From NCBI GenBank assembly GCA_030639305.1, contig DAOWCY010000171.1, positions 1-15,506 on the forward strand: a DNA stretch of 15,506 nt. The letters are read 5' to 3'. The translations under genes and the position numbers were made by a program. This stretch comes from JAGLQA01 sp023135565. Its GTDB lineage: Bacteria; Acidobacteriota; Aminicenantia; UBA2199. Shown in pieces: positions 1-6,511 of this stretch (the stretch's first letter is position 1; each line of letters begins with the position of its first letter). The notes under the pieces were generated by a model, which saw only the letters and a list, made by a program, of their open reading frames with translations, was not told the origin of the DNA and made no database searches.

Positions 1-198
1 CCCTGTCAACAAAACAAGCCCGAGGCCGATACGTTACCGTACCCGCCGCATGACTCGGGGATGCTGTGATTTGCTAATTCTTCAACATAAGGAACTTTCA
101 TCCTCTACCTCGCACCGACTTTAATCAGCGCTTTCGCACCGGCCCCGATTTTCCTTGGGCTGCGATAGGGGGCGGGCAAAGGCACTTTCCCCGTTCCC
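1..198 (-). mobile_element. Probable 5' part of a group II intron / reverse-transcriptase element, running off the left edge
   Basis: Read on the minus strand, this stretch gives two short translations in different frames. One ends at 105 with the phrase KVPLPAPYRSP...ALIKVGAR. The other starts at 101 and begins MKVPYVEELANH...PESC. From memory, this pair of phrases often precedes the reverse transcriptase gene of bacterial group II intron-type elements, where both are annotated as hypothetical proteins. The RT itself would lie left of position 1 and cannot be seen. The inner boundary at about 198 is only where the recognisable phrase stops. The assignment rests on recalled motif similarity, not on a folded intron structure. 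Confidence 0.42.
6..101 (-). CDS. Short leader ORF of the left-edge retroelement (31 aa)
   Basis: The ATG at 101-99 is preceded on the minus strand by GAGG, and the frame closes with TGA at 8-6. The N-terminus MKVPYVEELANH and the PESC motif resemble the conserved upstream ORF seen before group II intron-type reverse transcriptases. In the versions I recall this ORF is longer, so this copy may be truncated or frameshifted. It may be a translated piece of intron RNA rather than a true protein. Confidence 0.25.
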   Translation of the reverse strand: MKVPYVEELANHSIPESCGGYGNVSASGLFC

Positions 199-216
199 GA
201 TATTTTGCTTTCCCTA

Positions 217-245
217 TTGAAATATAAGAATAGTTCCTTTATAAT
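217..245 (+). promoter_or_regulatory. Sigma70-type promoter of the fused spermidine synthase gene
   Basis: TTGAAA (217-222) and a perfect TATAAT (240-245) are separated by 17 bp. Transcription should start near 251-252, at the ATG of the next gene, which implies a leaderless or nearly leaderless mRNA. Confidence 0.75.
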
Positions 246-250
246 AGCTG

Positions 251-2830
251 ATGACAAAAAAAGACACAATGACGAAAAAAAAATCCGAAAACAATACCAC
301 ACAAGCTGCACCTCCGCCATTTCTTTTACTATTGTTTTTCTTCTCAGGTTTCGCCGGCCTCTGCTACCAGGTGGTCTGGATCCGGGAACTGTCGCTTATT
401 TTCGGGAAAACCAATGCCGCCATTACAGTAGTAGTCTCGGTTTTCATGCTGGGATTAGGCTTGGGCAGCCTCTTTTGGGGGAAACGAAAAATAAAGACCC
501 AGGCGCTTTCCAAAACCTTTGCCTTCCTGCAATTCGGCATCGCCGGGGGCAGCCTCATCCTGCTGCTGGTTTTTCCTTTCCTGTCGCAAATTTACCAGGG
601 CTTGACGCAGCAGTTTAATCTTCCCTATACGGTGGTATTGGTTTTTGTTTTTCTTATTTGCGCTGTACTGATGTTTATCCCCACTTTTCTTATGGGCGGC
701 ACATTCCCGGTGATCTCGCAAATATACATCCGCAAAGAAGCAAAAGTAGGACAGGGTATCGGCCTTCTCTACGGCGCCAACACCTTCGGGGGCATCCTGG
801 GAGCGGGGCTGACGGGCTATTTCCTGATCGGCCTGATGGGGCAGAGGGAAACTCACCTAATCGGGATTTTAATCAATATTCTTTTGGGAATCTCGTTCCT
901 GAAAATGAAAGAAAAGCAGCCGGTTAAAACAAAACCCGAAAAAAAACAAAAAAAACCGCAAGTTATCCCCGGCAGCGGCGATTCCCCGGTATCCATGCAA
1001 AAATTTCTCATCCTAACAGCCTTCCTGACCGGTTTTGCCGGGTTGGCCTATGAAATCCTCTGGACCCGGGCCTTGGCAACTTTTAATTCCAACTCTATTT
1101 ATAGTTTCAGCAGTATTTTGGTGATTTTCCTGGCCGGTATCGGCATCGGCAGTTACATTTACAGTAAATTCCTGTCCAACCGTTTCCCTGCTGTACCTTT
1201 ATTCGTTTCGCTGCAATTCATTATATTTTTCGTAGTGGCGGTAACAGCGGTTTTTCTCAATGATTTACCCACTTTTATTACTCCTTTTAGGGGCCTATTA
1301 AAATACCCTGTCTTGAGAATGGTGTTCCCCGGTTTATTTCTTTCTACGTTGATCATGTTCATACCTGCCCTGCTCATGGGTATCGTTTTCCCGCTTATTT
1401 GCAAAATGTATACCGGCTCCATTACCCATTTGAGAGAGCGCATCGGAAAAATTTACTTTTTCAATACCCTGGGCAGCATGGCGGGTCCGGTGGCAGCCGG
1501 GTTTGTTGTCATCCCGCTCTTAGGAGTAGTAAAAGGGCTTATTTTTGTTTCATTAATAAATTTTGCGCTGGCATTTTGGGGTTCTTTTTTCATCGAGAAG
1601 AGCGCCCAAAGAAAAAAATGGTCGCTGGCCGCGGTAATTATTTTTGCCGCCGTTATGCTGCTGCCTTTTATTCTAAAAAGGCCCTTTCACATCCTACCGC
1701 CTTCTATTTTTCGCAATCCCCAGGAGCAGCATGTGCTCAGGCATTATAAAGAAACCAGCGACGGTACGGTGGTGGTGGTGGAAGACACTAAAACCGGCGT
1801 GCGCGGTTGTTATGTGAACAACAGCGCGGTCTGCGGAGCCACTTACGATGCTTTAAAAGTGGTCCATTACATGGGGCATCTGCCTATGATGCTCAACCCG
1901 GAGGCTAAAAACGCCCTGATCATCGGTTTCGGTATCGGCGTTACGACTTCCGCGGTGGCCCAGCATCCTTTAGAAGTCATAGATTGTGTGGAAATATGTC
2001 CCGGTGTAAGAGAAGCGGCGCCTCTTTTTGAGAAATTCAACCGCGGGGTATGGAAAGACCCGAAAATAAACTTTATTGCCGGAGACGGCAGGAGTTATTT
2101 GCTGTTAACCGGGGAAAAATACGATATTATTTCCTGTGATCCCGTGCATCCCACCTTAGGCAGCGGCAGTTTATACAGCCGGGAGTATTTTGAATTATGC
2201 AAAGGGCGGATGAAACCGGAAGGTGTGATCAGCCAGTACTTCCCGCTGCACAACTTAACCGGCGCCGACTTAAAAACCCTGTTAAAAACCTTCCACTCTG
2301 TTTTCCCCCATTCCATGGTGTGGCTGGCCCAGACCCACGGTGTGCTGGTGGGTTCGCCCAGTGAAATTCGGTTATCATTTAAAGACATCCAAACCCTAAT
2401 GGGCCGCATCGACGATCCTTTTTTCAAAGACCCCTATCTATTGGCTTCGACTTTGTTGATCGACCGGGAGGGGATAAAAACTCTTGTGGGCAATCATTCT
2501 TTAATCCATTCGGACAACCACCCTGTTTTGGAATACTTTTCTCCCGAAAGCGCCCGCACAGAGCATCATCAGTCCAATATTTCGTTATTGCTGCGCAGCC
2601 GGCAGCCGGCGGGTCAGTTGATTTCGGATGTTCCGGACCCTGTTTTGTTAGACAAATACATCCAGGCGCAGCAATTTTATATCCAGGGGATTTTGTTTCA
2701 CAACAAAGGTCAAGGGCGGGAAGCCTTCCGGTTGTTCCAGCGGGCCATTTCGATAAACCCGGAGAACAAGGAAATCCATCTTTTTTACGGCTATTTAAGA
2801 CAGCGACCCCGCGGCGCGGGGAGCCTATGA
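251..2830 (+). CDS. Fused polytopic membrane / spermidine synthase-like protein with C-terminal TPR
   Basis: This 859-residue inner-membrane protein has two related hydrophobic blocks. The first starts near residue 24 with GFAGLCYQVVWIREL. The second starts at about residue 249 with the matching GFAGLAYEILWTRAL, so the membrane part looks internally duplicated. A linker rich in K, P and Q (about 225-248) separates them. Residues about 490-740 are a spermidine synthase-like SAM-type fold, with GFGIG at 559-563, an acidic residue E581 in VEICPG, GDGR at 611-614 and DPVHP from D630. A TPR-like helical pair follows at about 800-850. Fused proteins of this kind are usually annotated as spermidine synthase, but the substrate is generally unproven. 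Real polyamine synthesis is only one option. The ATG at 251 follows the -10 box directly. An alternative ATG at 269 also lacks a Shine-Dalgarno. Confidence 0.85.
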   Translation: MTKKDTMTKKKSENNTTQAAPPPFLLLLFFFSGFAGLCYQVVWIRELSLIFGKTNAAITVVVSVFMLGLGLGSLFWGKRKIKTQALSKTFAFLQFGIAGGSLILLLVFPFLSQIYQGLTQQFNLPYTVVLVFVFLICAVLMFIPTFLMGGTFPVISQIYIRKEAKVGQGIGLLYGANTFGGILGAGLTGYFLIGLMGQRETHLIGILINILLGISFLKMKEKQPVKTKPEKKQKKPQVIPGSGDSPVSMQKFLILTAFLTGFAGLAYEILWTRALATFNSNSIYSFSSILVIFLAGIGIGSYIYSKFLSNRFPAVPLFVSLQFIIFFVVAVTAVFLNDLPTFITPFRGLLKYPVLRMVFPGLFLSTLIMFIPALLMGIVFPLICKMYTGSITHLRERIGKIYFFNTLGSMAGPVAAGFVVIPLLGVVKGLIFVSLINFALAFWGSFFIEKSAQRKKWSLAAVIIFAAVMLLPFILKRPFHILPPSIFRNPQEQHVLRHYKETSDGTVVVVEDTKTGVRGCYVNNSAVCGATYDALKVVHYMGHLPMMLNPEAKNALIIGFGIGVTTSAVAQHPLEVIDCVEICPGVREAAPLFEKFNRGVWKDPKINFIAGDGRSYLLLTGEKYDIISCDPVHPTLGSGSLYSREYFELCKGRMKPEGVISQYFPLHNLTGADLKTLLKTFHSVFPHSMVWLAQTHGVLVGSPSEIRLSFKDIQTLMGRIDDPFFKDPYLLASTLLIDREGIKTLVGNHSLIHSDNHPVLEYFSPESARTEHHQSNISLLLRSRQPAGQLISDVPDPVLLDKYIQAQQFYIQGILFHNKGQGREAFRLFQRAISINPENKEIHLFYGYLRQRPRGAGSL

Positions 2831-2841
2831 GGGGCTCTTTT
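2818..2841 (+). terminator. Weak intrinsic terminator-like hairpin
   Basis: GAGCC (2821-2825) pairs with GGCTC (2833-2837) across a 7-nt loop, and three G-T pairs can extend the stem outward. A TTTT run (2838-2841) follows. It overlaps the stop codon of the spermidine synthase-like gene, and the next gene is convergent, so a terminator makes sense here. The stem is short. Confidence 0.35.
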
Positions 2842-2855
2842 GATTCTCAATAAAT

Positions 2856-2940
2856 AAAAGTTTTGATCAAACTTTTACAAAAGTTTGGCTCCCGGCAGGG
2901 CCGCCGGAGGCTGAAAGTCTGGGGTCGCCGCAGGCAAAGT
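2856..2940 (+). repeat. Intergenic repeat, copy A (uninterrupted)
   Basis: This is the fullest uninterrupted copy of a repeat found three times in the window. It has an AT-rich hairpin (AAAAGTTT / AAACTTTT around TGATC), a second AAAAGTTT that can compete for the same arm, then a GC-rich hairpin (CCGGC / GCCGG) ending in GCCGCCGGAGGC. A degenerate echo of the last part (GTCGCCGCAGGCAAAGT) follows. It sits between two convergent genes. Copies B and C are at 14286 and 14867. Confidence 0.8.
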
Positions 2941-2951
2941 TGAACGGCGCA

Positions 2952-3827
2952 TTACTCATCAGCCGCTATTTTGGCGATCTTTTTGTTGACCCGGGCCTGG
3001 ATGATTAACAGCGCCGTCATCCAGATATTTGCCGCCACCAAAGAAAAGTAAAAAAATATCTCCGGCTTAAACAAGATTGCGGATATAACAATAAAAAATA
3101 TATGAGTAGGAGAGCCGAGCCAGTTCCAGAGCCGGAGCAGCATGCGGTTGCTGCGATAATAAGTTTTTTGATCATACTCCTTTTTTTCTTTGCCGCGGAA
3201 TATTTGAATCCGGGAATAGCCCAAATACAACCACATCAGCAGCCTGTCGAAATATCTTCCTTTTGTTCCCTTCAGTTTCTCTAATTCGCCGCTGAATAAC
3301 TCCCGGTCCGCCTGGGTAGAGTTGGAAACGCCTAAGCCGTGGGCTAAGAATTCGCTTTTATAATAATCCACGGCAATACTGTGGATAATCATGCTTAAAG
3401 CGGAACCTGCCAACAATATCCAGGAGGGAATAAAATATTCTAATCCTGCCTCATATATGCCGATATTCATGCCGACAAACACAGCGGTAGCCGATGTATA
3501 GTCCGCAAAGCCGTCTAAAATACGGCCGGTAATAGTGCCGTTTTTCTTCAACCGCGCTATCATGCCGTCGCAGCAGTCTAAAGTGTGGGACAGGGCTAAA
3601 AAAAGCCCGGCATACATAAAATCGGCAGCGCTGCCCATGGCAAAAAAGACCCCGCTGGTAATACCGGCCATTATGGAGAGTACGGAGATTTGGTTGGGAG
3701 TTACCGGCAGCCGGTAGATAAGTTTTACGATAATAAACGCAAGGGGCCTGAAAAAAATTAGGTCTACAACCTCTTCAACAGCGATATCTTTTAAAGATAA
3801 CTTATATTCCCGGTACCATTTAATCAT
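2952..3827 (-). CDS. CDP-alcohol phosphatidyltransferase family protein
   Basis: This 291-residue integral membrane enzyme should transfer a phosphatidyl or phospho-alcohol group from a CDP-activated donor to an alcohol acceptor, releasing CMP. The complete family signature is present: D84-x2-D87-G88-x2-A91-R92-x8-G101-x3-D105-x3-D109. The preceding VTPNQISVLS at about 42-51 is also typical. Several hydrophobic segments flank the motif, and a charged soluble stretch lies at about 170-225. The N-terminal extension of about 25 residues before the first membrane segment and the long central loop differ from short PgsA/PssA forms, so the acceptor cannot be named. It is the last gene of the minus-strand group and starts 1 nt after the end of a possible small gene. 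Its own Shine-Dalgarno is poor (AGGA about 13 nt upstream), which would fit translational coupling. Confidence 0.88.
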   Translation of the reverse strand: MIKWYREYKLSLKDIAVEEVVDLIFFRPLAFIIVKLIYRLPVTPNQISVLSIMAGITSGVFFAMGSAADFMYAGLFLALSHTLDCCDGMIARLKKNGTITGRILDGFADYTSATAVFVGMNIGIYEAGLEYFIPSWILLAGSALSMIIHSIAVDYYKSEFLAHGLGVSNSTQADRELFSGELEKLKGTKGRYFDRLLMWLYLGYSRIQIFRGKEKKEYDQKTYYRSNRMLLRLWNWLGSPTHIFFIVISAILFKPEIFFYFSLVAANIWMTALLIIQARVNKKIAKIAADE

Positions 3828-3828
3828 A

Positions 3829-3969
3829 TTAAGTTACGTATCCTAAATTCAAATTGTTACACATTTGTTCGATTTTTTTTAATTCAACATTTTTTCTGCC
3901 CGAACCTGCCGGCGCCGCGGGCAGAGGCGTTGTTTTTTTTCGGATGTTTTCAACCGCTGAGGTGTTCAT
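3829..3969 (-). CDS. Possible small protein (46 aa), unknown function
   Basis: A complete frame starts with ATG at 3969-3967 and ends with TAA at 3831-3829. It exactly fills the gap between the dehydrogenase stop (10 nt upstream) and the CDP-alcohol phosphatidyltransferase start (1 nt downstream). The peptide has a basic, Pro/Ala-rich front (KKTTPLPAAPAGSGRKN) and a more helical tail with one Cys. No family is recognised and the upstream AGGG-type signal is weak. The tight fit supports a real coupled gene. A chance frame in a spacer is the alternative, and the region also contains a 7-bp GC-rich inverted repeat that might be what is conserved. Confidence 0.35.
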   Translation of the reverse strand: MNTSAVENIRKKTTPLPAAPAGSGRKNVELKKIEQMCNNLNLGYVT

Positions 3970-3979
3970 TTTGCCTACC

Positions 3980-5023
3980 CTACCGGTTCCGGCCGGCGGC
4001 CATATGAGGATATAAAATCACTTTTATGGACTCTTTTGCCTCAGCCACCAATTTAAAACCCAGGTCCGCTTCGTCTAAACTCAAGCGGTGGGTGATTAAC
4101 TGTTCTACAGGCACCCTCCGGCTGCGTAACAGCTCTATGGCTGCGAATGCATCTAAAGGAGCGCAGCCATATGAAGGCATTAACTTGATCTCATTGCGCC
4201 AGAATTCGTTCATGGGCACCTGGACATATTCTCCCGGTTCGGTGGTAGCAAAACAGAGCACCGTACCGCCGCGGTCTACGGATTTTAACGCCTGTTCAAA
4301 GGCGGATAAGGCCCCGGTACAGACCACTACTAAGTCTGCCGGACGACCGCCGTTTTCCTGCCGCACCCAGGCGGGTATGTCACTGCGGGCATGAGTTACC
4401 GCATCGGCGCCCACTCTTTCAGCGGCTTGCAAACGGTATTCGTTGATATCGGTAGCCATCAACCGCCCGGCTCCGGCAGCCCGGGCCAGTAACAAATGGA
4501 GCAAACCGGAAATCCCGGCTCCCAAAACCAACACGCTTTGACCGGGCTGCAAATGGACCAGCCGCTGGCCGCGGATCACACATCCCAGGGGTTCTACGAA
4601 AGTGCCTTCGTCGTCGGAAACCTCATCAGGCAGCAGGAAGACTCCGCGGTCTACATTCAGGGCGGGCACACGCAGGTATTCGGCAAAACCGCCGGGATCG
4701 TAGTTGGTGGTATGCAATGTTTCACAGGCGGTGTGATAGCCCTTGAGACAGTAGTGACAGGTGTTACAGGGGATATGGTGGGCAACAAACACCCTATCGC
4801 CTTTTTTCCAGCGGTCTACCTCCTGTCCCAACTCGACGATCTCGGCGCTGATTTCGTGCCCTAACACCCGGGGCGCCGTTTTGTCCCGGTACCACTGCAG
4901 TACATCGCTGCCGCAGATACCGCCGGCCAGTACTTTGACCAGCATTTCCCCGGGGCCTATTTTGGGGACCGGCAGCTCTTCTATTTTTATGTCCATACCT
5001 TTGTGGTACATTGCAACACGCAT
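3980..5023 (-). CDS. Zinc-dependent medium-chain alcohol/polyol dehydrogenase
   Basis: This 347-residue protein of the MDR superfamily resembles the threonine, sorbitol and galactitol-1-phosphate dehydrogenases. It should oxidise a secondary alcohol with NAD+. Catalytic zinc ligands are visible as C37 (GICGSD), H56-E57 (LGHE) and E144 (FVEPLGC). The structural zinc site is C86-x2-C89-x2-C92-x7-C100. The Rossmann motif is G168-x-G170-x2-G173 (LGAGISG), with an acidic D192 at the end of the second strand, favouring NAD over NADP. The start has an AGAGGT Shine-Dalgarno 6 nt upstream. It lies 134 nt downstream of the LsrF-like gene on the same strand, so the two may act in one pathway on a sugar- or diketone-derived substrate. 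The exact substrate cannot be read from sequence. Confidence 0.88.
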   Translation of the reverse strand: MRVAMYHKGMDIKIEELPVPKIGPGEMLVKVLAGGICGSDVLQWYRDKTAPRVLGHEISAEIVELGQEVDRWKKGDRVFVAHHIPCNTCHYCLKGYHTACETLHTTNYDPGGFAEYLRVPALNVDRGVFLLPDEVSDDEGTFVEPLGCVIRGQRLVHLQPGQSVLVLGAGISGLLHLLLARAAGAGRLMATDINEYRLQAAERVGADAVTHARSDIPAWVRQENGGRPADLVVVCTGALSAFEQALKSVDRGGTVLCFATTEPGEYVQVPMNEFWRNEIKLMPSYGCAPLDAFAAIELLRSRRVPVEQLITHRLSLDEADLGFKLVAEAKESIKVILYPHMAAGRNR

Positions 5024-5044
5024 CGTTTTACCTCTTAGAACAGT

Positions 5045-5163
5045 ATTCAGCTTTCAGCATTCAGCCCGAACTCAAGATTACTTATTACTTACGAACTGAA
5101 ACTTGCCTCCGGCGGAGATAACCCTCAGCCGGGAATTCAGCCTTCGGCTTTCAGCATTTAGCC
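5045..5163 (-). repeat. Degenerate direct repeats between the LsrF-like and dehydrogenase genes
   Basis: Two copies of one unit lie 90 bp apart, at 5045-5066 and 5135-5163. The second carries a 7-nt internal addition and one mismatch. It overlaps the stop codon of the LsrF-like gene (5158-5160). Between them, on the minus strand, is CCGCCGGAGGCAAG (5102-5115), an exact 14-nt match to the 3' part of intergenic repeat copy C, and a simple stretch GTAAGTAATAAGTAAT. The 134-nt spacer thus looks assembled from several genome-repeat fragments, with no sign of a gene. Confidence 0.6.
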
Positions 5164-5949
5164 GCGGGCTTTTAGCTCGCGGAATAGGTCGAAGGCTTCT
5201 TTGGGGGCCATGTTTTCATGAATGACCGCCTGCAGCGCCCTACTCATGGCGACAGGAAAAGGATTCTGCCAGACATTCCGCCCAAGGTTCACCCCGATGG
5301 CCCCTTTTTGCAGACCATCAAAAACAAACTCGAACACTTCGAGTTCGGTTTCACACTTCGGCCCCCCGGCCATAACAACAGGCACGGGACAGCCTTCCAC
5401 CACTTTATCGAAATCTTTACACCAGTAGGTTTTCACCACGTGAGCGCCCATTTCGGCGGCGATGCGGCAGCTTAAGGCTAAGTAGCGGGGCGTTCTTTTC
5501 TCCGTCTCTTTGCCTACGGCAGTGACCGCCATTACCGGGATACCGTAGTTTTCGCACAGGTCCACGGTTTTAGCGAGATTCATTAGAGTCTGGTGTTCAT
5601 AGTCGCTGCCTACGAAAACAGAAACCCCGACAGCAGCGGCATTCAGCCGGATAACTTCCTCTATGGAAGTGGTTATCGCCTCATTTGCCAGGTCTTTGCC
5701 TACCACACTGGGGCCACCCGAAATACGCAGGATGATGGGTTTGGTAATGCCGGGATCTACTACAGCCCGCAGTACGCCCCTGGTGACAAAAAGGGCGTCA
5801 CAGTAGGGGAGAAGCGGTTCGATAGTTTCCGCCGGTTTCTCCAAACACTGCGTGGGCCCTAAAAAATAGCCATGATCTATGGGCAGGAAGAAACAGCGGC
5901 CATCAGGCTGTATAACCTTGCTGAGCCTGTTTTTCATTCCGAAATCCAT
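5158..5949 (-). CDS. LsrF-like DhnA-family class I aldolase/thiolase
   Basis: This 263-residue TIM-barrel enzyme belongs to the DhnA/class I FBP aldolase family. By eye it is close to E. coli LsrF, the thiolase acting on phosphorylated autoinducer-2 breakdown product (3-hydroxy-5-phosphonooxypentane-2,4-dione). Shared phrases include WGM/FGM-x-x-RLS, DHGYF-x-GPT (D25, H26), TRG-(I/V)-LR, S-(E/D)-YEHQ, MAVT-x-VGK and RIAAEMGA. K173 in VVKTYW fits the Schiff-base lysine position. I place the start at ATG 5949-5947 because GGAGG lies 8 nt upstream. A TTG at 5964 would remove that site from the leader. E. coli LsrF is about 28 residues longer at the N-terminus. No lsrK, lsrR, lsrG or transporter genes are nearby, so an AI-2 role is doubtful. 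A related aldol reaction feeding or following the adjacent dehydrogenase is equally possible. Confidence 0.85.
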   Translation of the reverse strand: MDFGMKNRLSKVIQPDGRCFFLPIDHGYFLGPTQCLEKPAETIEPLLPYCDALFVTRGVLRAVVDPGITKPIILRISGGPSVVGKDLANEAITTSIEEVIRLNAAAVGVSVFVGSDYEHQTLMNLAKTVDLCENYGIPVMAVTAVGKETEKRTPRYLALSCRIAAEMGAHVVKTYWCKDFDKVVEGCPVPVVMAGGPKCETELEVFEFVFDGLQKGAIGVNLGRNVWQNPFPVAMSRALQAVIHENMAPKEAFDLFRELKARG

Positions 5950-6016
5950 TTTATATGCCTCCAAAAGAAATATTTATTAAAAGTAAAATTTTTTTTGTAT
6001 TCATGTTTGCCCCACC

Positions 6017-6235
6017 CTACTCCTCCTCTGCCGGTCTGACAAGTAAGTACCCTTTTTCGATTAGCCAGTGATGGAACTCATATGTGGTATGTATACAACC
6101 GGTTTTGCAGGTCTGCCTCACTTCTTCATACCCGGCGGAACCGGGCTGCTGCTGTTCCAATTTCAACTGCACGGGACACTTTATGTCCCGACAATATTCC
6201 CTGCGTTGATAATCTACGTAACCTGTGATCGACAT
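6017..6235 (-). CDS. Small Cys/His-rich protein of unknown function (72 aa)
   Basis: It starts at ATG 6235-6233, chosen because AAGAGGAAG lies just upstream. An in-frame ATG at 6265 would add ten residues. The protein has C15-x4-C20-P, then C43-x3-C47-x-H49 and a second His pair H55-H56 followed by WLIEKGY, and an acidic end. Four cysteines plus histidines in 72 residues suggest a bound metal, zinc or iron-sulfur, but I recognise no named family. It is the first gene of the minus-strand group, 67 nt before the LsrF-like gene and about 165 nt downstream of the predicted transcription start. The well-spaced Cys/His pattern and good Shine-Dalgarno support a real gene. Confidence 0.68.
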   Translation of the reverse strand: MSITGYVDYQRREYCRDIKCPVQLKLEQQQPGSAGYEEVRQTCKTGCIHTTYEFHHWLIEKGYLLVRPAEEE

Positions 6236-6286
6236 TATTTCTTCCTCTTGAACGCGCCGCAGCATTTAATACCGGTACATGGCGGC

Positions 6287-6401
6287 AAAAAGCACTTACA
6301 GTGCGGGCGCTTACAGCGCGGTAATAAAATTACGTTTATTTTCGTTCGAGTTCCCAACTCCAGGTGCTGTACCTTTTCCCGGGAATCTCGAAAAAAGTTT
6401 A
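6287..6401 (-). promoter_or_regulatory. Structured leader: candidate attenuator or riboswitch-like element
   Basis: The leader of the minus-strand group starts near 6401. An 11-bp stem with a single bulge forms first (arms 6381-6392 and 6345-6355), and its loop holds a smaller AGGT/ACCT hairpin (6362-6374). Two near-identical 13-nt palindromes follow, GCGCT-GTA-AGCGC (6319-6307) and GCACT-GTA-AGTGC (6304-6292). The second is followed directly by TTTTT (6291-6287), which is the layout of a short intrinsic terminator. The arms can also pair with each other using G-U pairs. No known riboswitch class is recognised. The stems could instead be a DNA operator. Confidence 0.45.
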
Positions 6402-6407
6402 CGTTTA

Positions 6408-6436
6408 TTTATATACCTTTCCGGGGCAAATGTCAA
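6408..6436 (-). promoter_or_regulatory. Sigma70-type promoter of the minus-strand group
   Basis: On the minus strand TTGACA (6436-6431), a 17-bp spacer and TATAAA (6413-6408) form a near-consensus promoter. It diverges from the ispH promoter, with 34 bp between the two -35 boxes. That gap contains A- and T-tracts that could serve as UP elements for both. Confidence 0.72.
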
Positions 6437-6470
6437 GGCGGTAAAAAAATCAAATCTATCTTTTTCCAGG

Positions 6471-6499
6471 TTGACAAAAGATGCAATATGGTATATTAT
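6471..6499 (+). promoter_or_regulatory. Sigma70-type promoter of the ispH-rpsA-aspS operon
   Basis: TTGACA (6471-6476), a 17-bp spacer and TATTAT (6494-6499) are near consensus. The transcription start should be about 6505-6507, only 5-7 nt before the ispH ATG, leaving no room for a Shine-Dalgarno. Confidence 0.75.
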
Positions 6500-6511
6500 T
6501 GGTTAATCTCT

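Noticed and set aside
3905..3956. GC-rich inverted repeat CTGCCCG/CGGGCAG followed by eight T on the plus strand, like a terminator
   Set aside because: No plus-strand gene ends nearby, a spacer of 8 nt separates the stem from the T run, and on the minus strand no T run follows. It may simply be coding sequence of the small gene.
4026..4864. Long plus-strand frames opposite the dehydrogenase gene
   Set aside because: They are antisense shadows. The minus frame has full zinc and Rossmann motifs, while these have none.
5950..5964. TTG start extending the LsrF-like enzyme by five residues
   Set aside because: GGAGG lies within this extension, correctly spaced for the ATG at 5949.
6068..6511. 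A 148-codon open N-terminal extension in frame with ispH
   Set aside because: It crosses both divergent promoters and the structured leader, has no family similarity, and IspH proteins begin at the MKVYIADEAGFCFGV position.
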